NCBI GenBank assembly: GCA_015485375.1 | Contig: WFTU01000344.1 | Coordinates: forward strand, 1 to 7,151 | Origin: Paracoccaceae bacterium | GTDB taxonomy: Bacteria; Pseudomonadota; Alphaproteobacteria; Rhodobacterales; Rhodobacteraceae | Direction of reading: 5' to 3' | Length of the DNA: 7,151 bases | Shown: piece by piece, positions 6,321 to 7,151 of the stretch | Position numbering within the stretch: position 1 is the first letter of the stretch | Layout: each line of letters opens with the position of its first letter | Notes under the pieces: generated by a model | What the model saw: only the letters and a program-made list of their open reading frames with translations | Databases searched by the model: none | What the model was told of the DNA's origin: nothing | Position numbers and translations under genes: made by a program

Positions 6321-6540
6321 ATTGCCCTACCGGAGAGTTCGCCCCCCGGTCTCCCTTAATTTTGCCGCGCCCCGAAGTGTGCGCGTTCAATGTTGTCGGG
6401 AAGTCTATGACCTAGGGTGCTTGTTTTCAACGTCTTTTTACCCGCATGGACGGTCGGTGAACGGGGCGTGCCCATAATCCCTTGTGCTTTGCCTGCCGAA
6501 AAGAGTATTTGCATCACTGACCCTTGCATCGGAGACGCCT
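6321..6540. other. Divergent intergenic region between the MORN gene and nadE
   Basis: These 220 bases must hold the promoters of both divergent genes. Besides the minus-strand candidate at 6402-6430, the plus strand has CATAAT (6473-6478, 5/6 to a -10) but no good -35 at proper spacing. A direct repeat TTGCATC occurs at 6509-6515 and 6524-6530, just ahead of the nadE ribosome binding site GGAG (6531-6534). In the MORN leader, ACCGG (6329-6333) and CCGGT (6346-6350) could form a small hairpin near the weak ribosome binding site. I see no convincing small gene here. Confidence 0.6.
6402..6430 (-). promoter_or_regulatory. Candidate sigma70-type promoter for the MORN gene
   Basis: On the minus strand, TTGAAA (6430-6425; 5/6 to TTGACA) is followed after 17 bases by TAGACT (6407-6402; 4/6 to TATAAT). 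Transcription would start near 6395, giving a leader of about 75 bases before the TTG start. This is the best-spaced promoter I found in the divergent intergenic region. Confidence 0.5.
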
Positions 6541-7151
6541 ATGTCCGCCTCTTTTCGAATCCTTCTGTGCCAACTGAACGCGACGGTTGGCGACCTTTCC
6601 GGCAATGCCGCCAAGGCCGTGGCCGCCCATCGCGACGGAGCGGCGCGCGGGGTCGATCTGGTGGCATTGCCCGAAATGTTCCTGACCGGATACCAGACGC
6701 AGGACATGGTGATGAAACCGGCGTTTCTGGACCATGTGGAGCAGGTTCTGGATGCTTTGGCGAAGGATTGCGCCGAGGGACCGGCGCTGGTGATCGGGGC
6801 GCCGCTGCGCGAGGGGGAGGCGCTTTACAATGCCTATTTCATCCTGAAGGGCGGCAAGGTCCATTCGGTGGCGCGCAAGCATCATTTGCCGAACGAGGAT
6901 GTGTTTGACGAGCGCCGGCTGTTCGACCACGGCGCGGTCTCCGGTCCTGCGGCGCTGGGTCCGCTGCGCCTCGGGATGCCGGTCTGCGAGGATGCGTGGC
7001 ACGAGGATGTGGTGGAGACATTGGCCGAAACGGGGGCCGAGGTGCTGCTGGTGCCGAACGGCTCGCCCTATTATTCCGGCAAATATGACCGGCGCATGAA
7101 CCATATGGTGGCGCGGGTGGTCGAGTCGGGGCTGCCGCTGGTCTACCTGAA
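6541..7151 (+). CDS. nadE: Glutamine-dependent NAD+ synthetase, N-terminal part (3' end outside window)
   Basis: 203 codons from ATG 6541 run open to the window edge. The visible part is the glutaminase (nitrilase/CN-hydrolase) domain, with the catalytic triad E45 (LPEMFLTGY), K113 (ARKHHLPN, followed by EDVFDE) and C149 (PVCEDAW). The sequence YNAYFIL near 96-102 and LLVPNGSPYYSGK near 175 are also typical of the NadE nitrilase domain rather than a free-standing amidase. The full enzyme uses ammonia from glutamine to convert deamido-NAD+ to NAD+ with ATP, in the cytoplasm. The C-terminal synthetase domain, with its SGGxDS ATP-loop, should follow outside the window. GGAG at 6531-6534, six bases upstream, fixes the start. 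NAD+ is also the cofactor of the two sugar-nucleotide enzymes nearby, but this is a housekeeping gene and no functional link is implied. Confidence 0.94.
   Translation, partial: MSASFRILLCQLNATVGDLSGNAAKAVAAHRDGAARGVDLVALPEMFLTGYQTQDMVMKPAFLDHVEQVLDALAKDCAEGPALVIGAPLREGEALYNAYFILKGGKVHSVARKHHLPNEDVFDERRLFDHGAVSGPAALGPLRLGMPVCEDAWHEDVVETLAETGAEVLLVPNGSPYYSGKYDRRMNHMVARVVESGLPLVYL

Noticed and set aside
5280..6359. A 359-codon + strand open frame with a repetitive, hydrophobic predicted product
   Set aside because: It lies antisense across the MORN array. Its regularity is the complement of the 69-base repeats, whose fixed G/D/Y codons avoid stops on the other strand. The MORN reading has a signal peptide and a recognised repeat; this one has no ribosome binding site or known domain.
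6417..6908. A 163-codon + strand open frame starting in the intergenic region and running into nadE
   Set aside because: It overlaps nadE in another frame. The nadE frame has the ribosome binding site and catalytic triad, and the first ~40 codons of this frame show no recognisable feature.

Overview
The window reads as a chromosomal segment of a GC-rich alphaproteobacterium, most likely of the Rhodobacteraceae/Rhodobacterales type. That placement rests on GC-rich third codon positions, the style of the NAD+ synthetase and UDP-sugar enzymes, and a CtrA-like half-site. It is inference, not a database match. Six genes and short intergenic regions fill the window. Both end genes run off the edges, and no stretch over 300 bases lacks a gene.

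Left part (1-2363, + strand): a tightly packed signalling operon. It holds the C-terminal part of a PepSY-domain protein, an OmpR/PhoB-class response regulator resembling PhoP, and a membrane sensor histidine kinase resembling PhoQ. Stop and start codons overlap at both junctions (TGATG and GTGA), so the three are probably translationally coupled.

Centre (2437-4764, + strand): a two-gene unit with back-to-back stop and start (TAG then ATG). It encodes UDP-glucose 6-dehydrogenase and a UDP-glucuronate 4-epimerase-like enzyme. Together they would convert UDP-glucose to UDP-glucuronate and then UDP-galacturonate, the precursors of acidic envelope polysaccharide or GalA-modified LPS. The 73-base leader holds a TTAACCAT CtrA-type half-site, a 15-base inverted repeat over a possible -10, and a good ribosome binding site before a GTG start. 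The epimerase is followed by a perfect 18-base palindrome and then a strong bidirectional terminator shared with the convergent gene on the right.

Right part: on the - strand (6320-4887) lies a predicted secreted MORN-repeat protein with 18 full 23-residue repeats plus a partial one. It starts at TTG, because an in-frame stop lies three codons upstream. The array is hierarchical: repeats 1-9 and 10-18 match position by position, with a four-repeat sub-pattern inside. A 220-base divergent promoter region separates it from the N-terminal nitrilase domain of a glutamine-dependent NAD+ synthetase (nadE, + strand), which is cut by the window end.

The most notable points are the nested MORN architecture, the PhoP/PhoQ-like system directly beside UDP-uronic-acid genes, and the candidate operators around the ugd promoter and downstream of the epimerase. 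I see no mobile element, CRISPR array, tRNA or rRNA.
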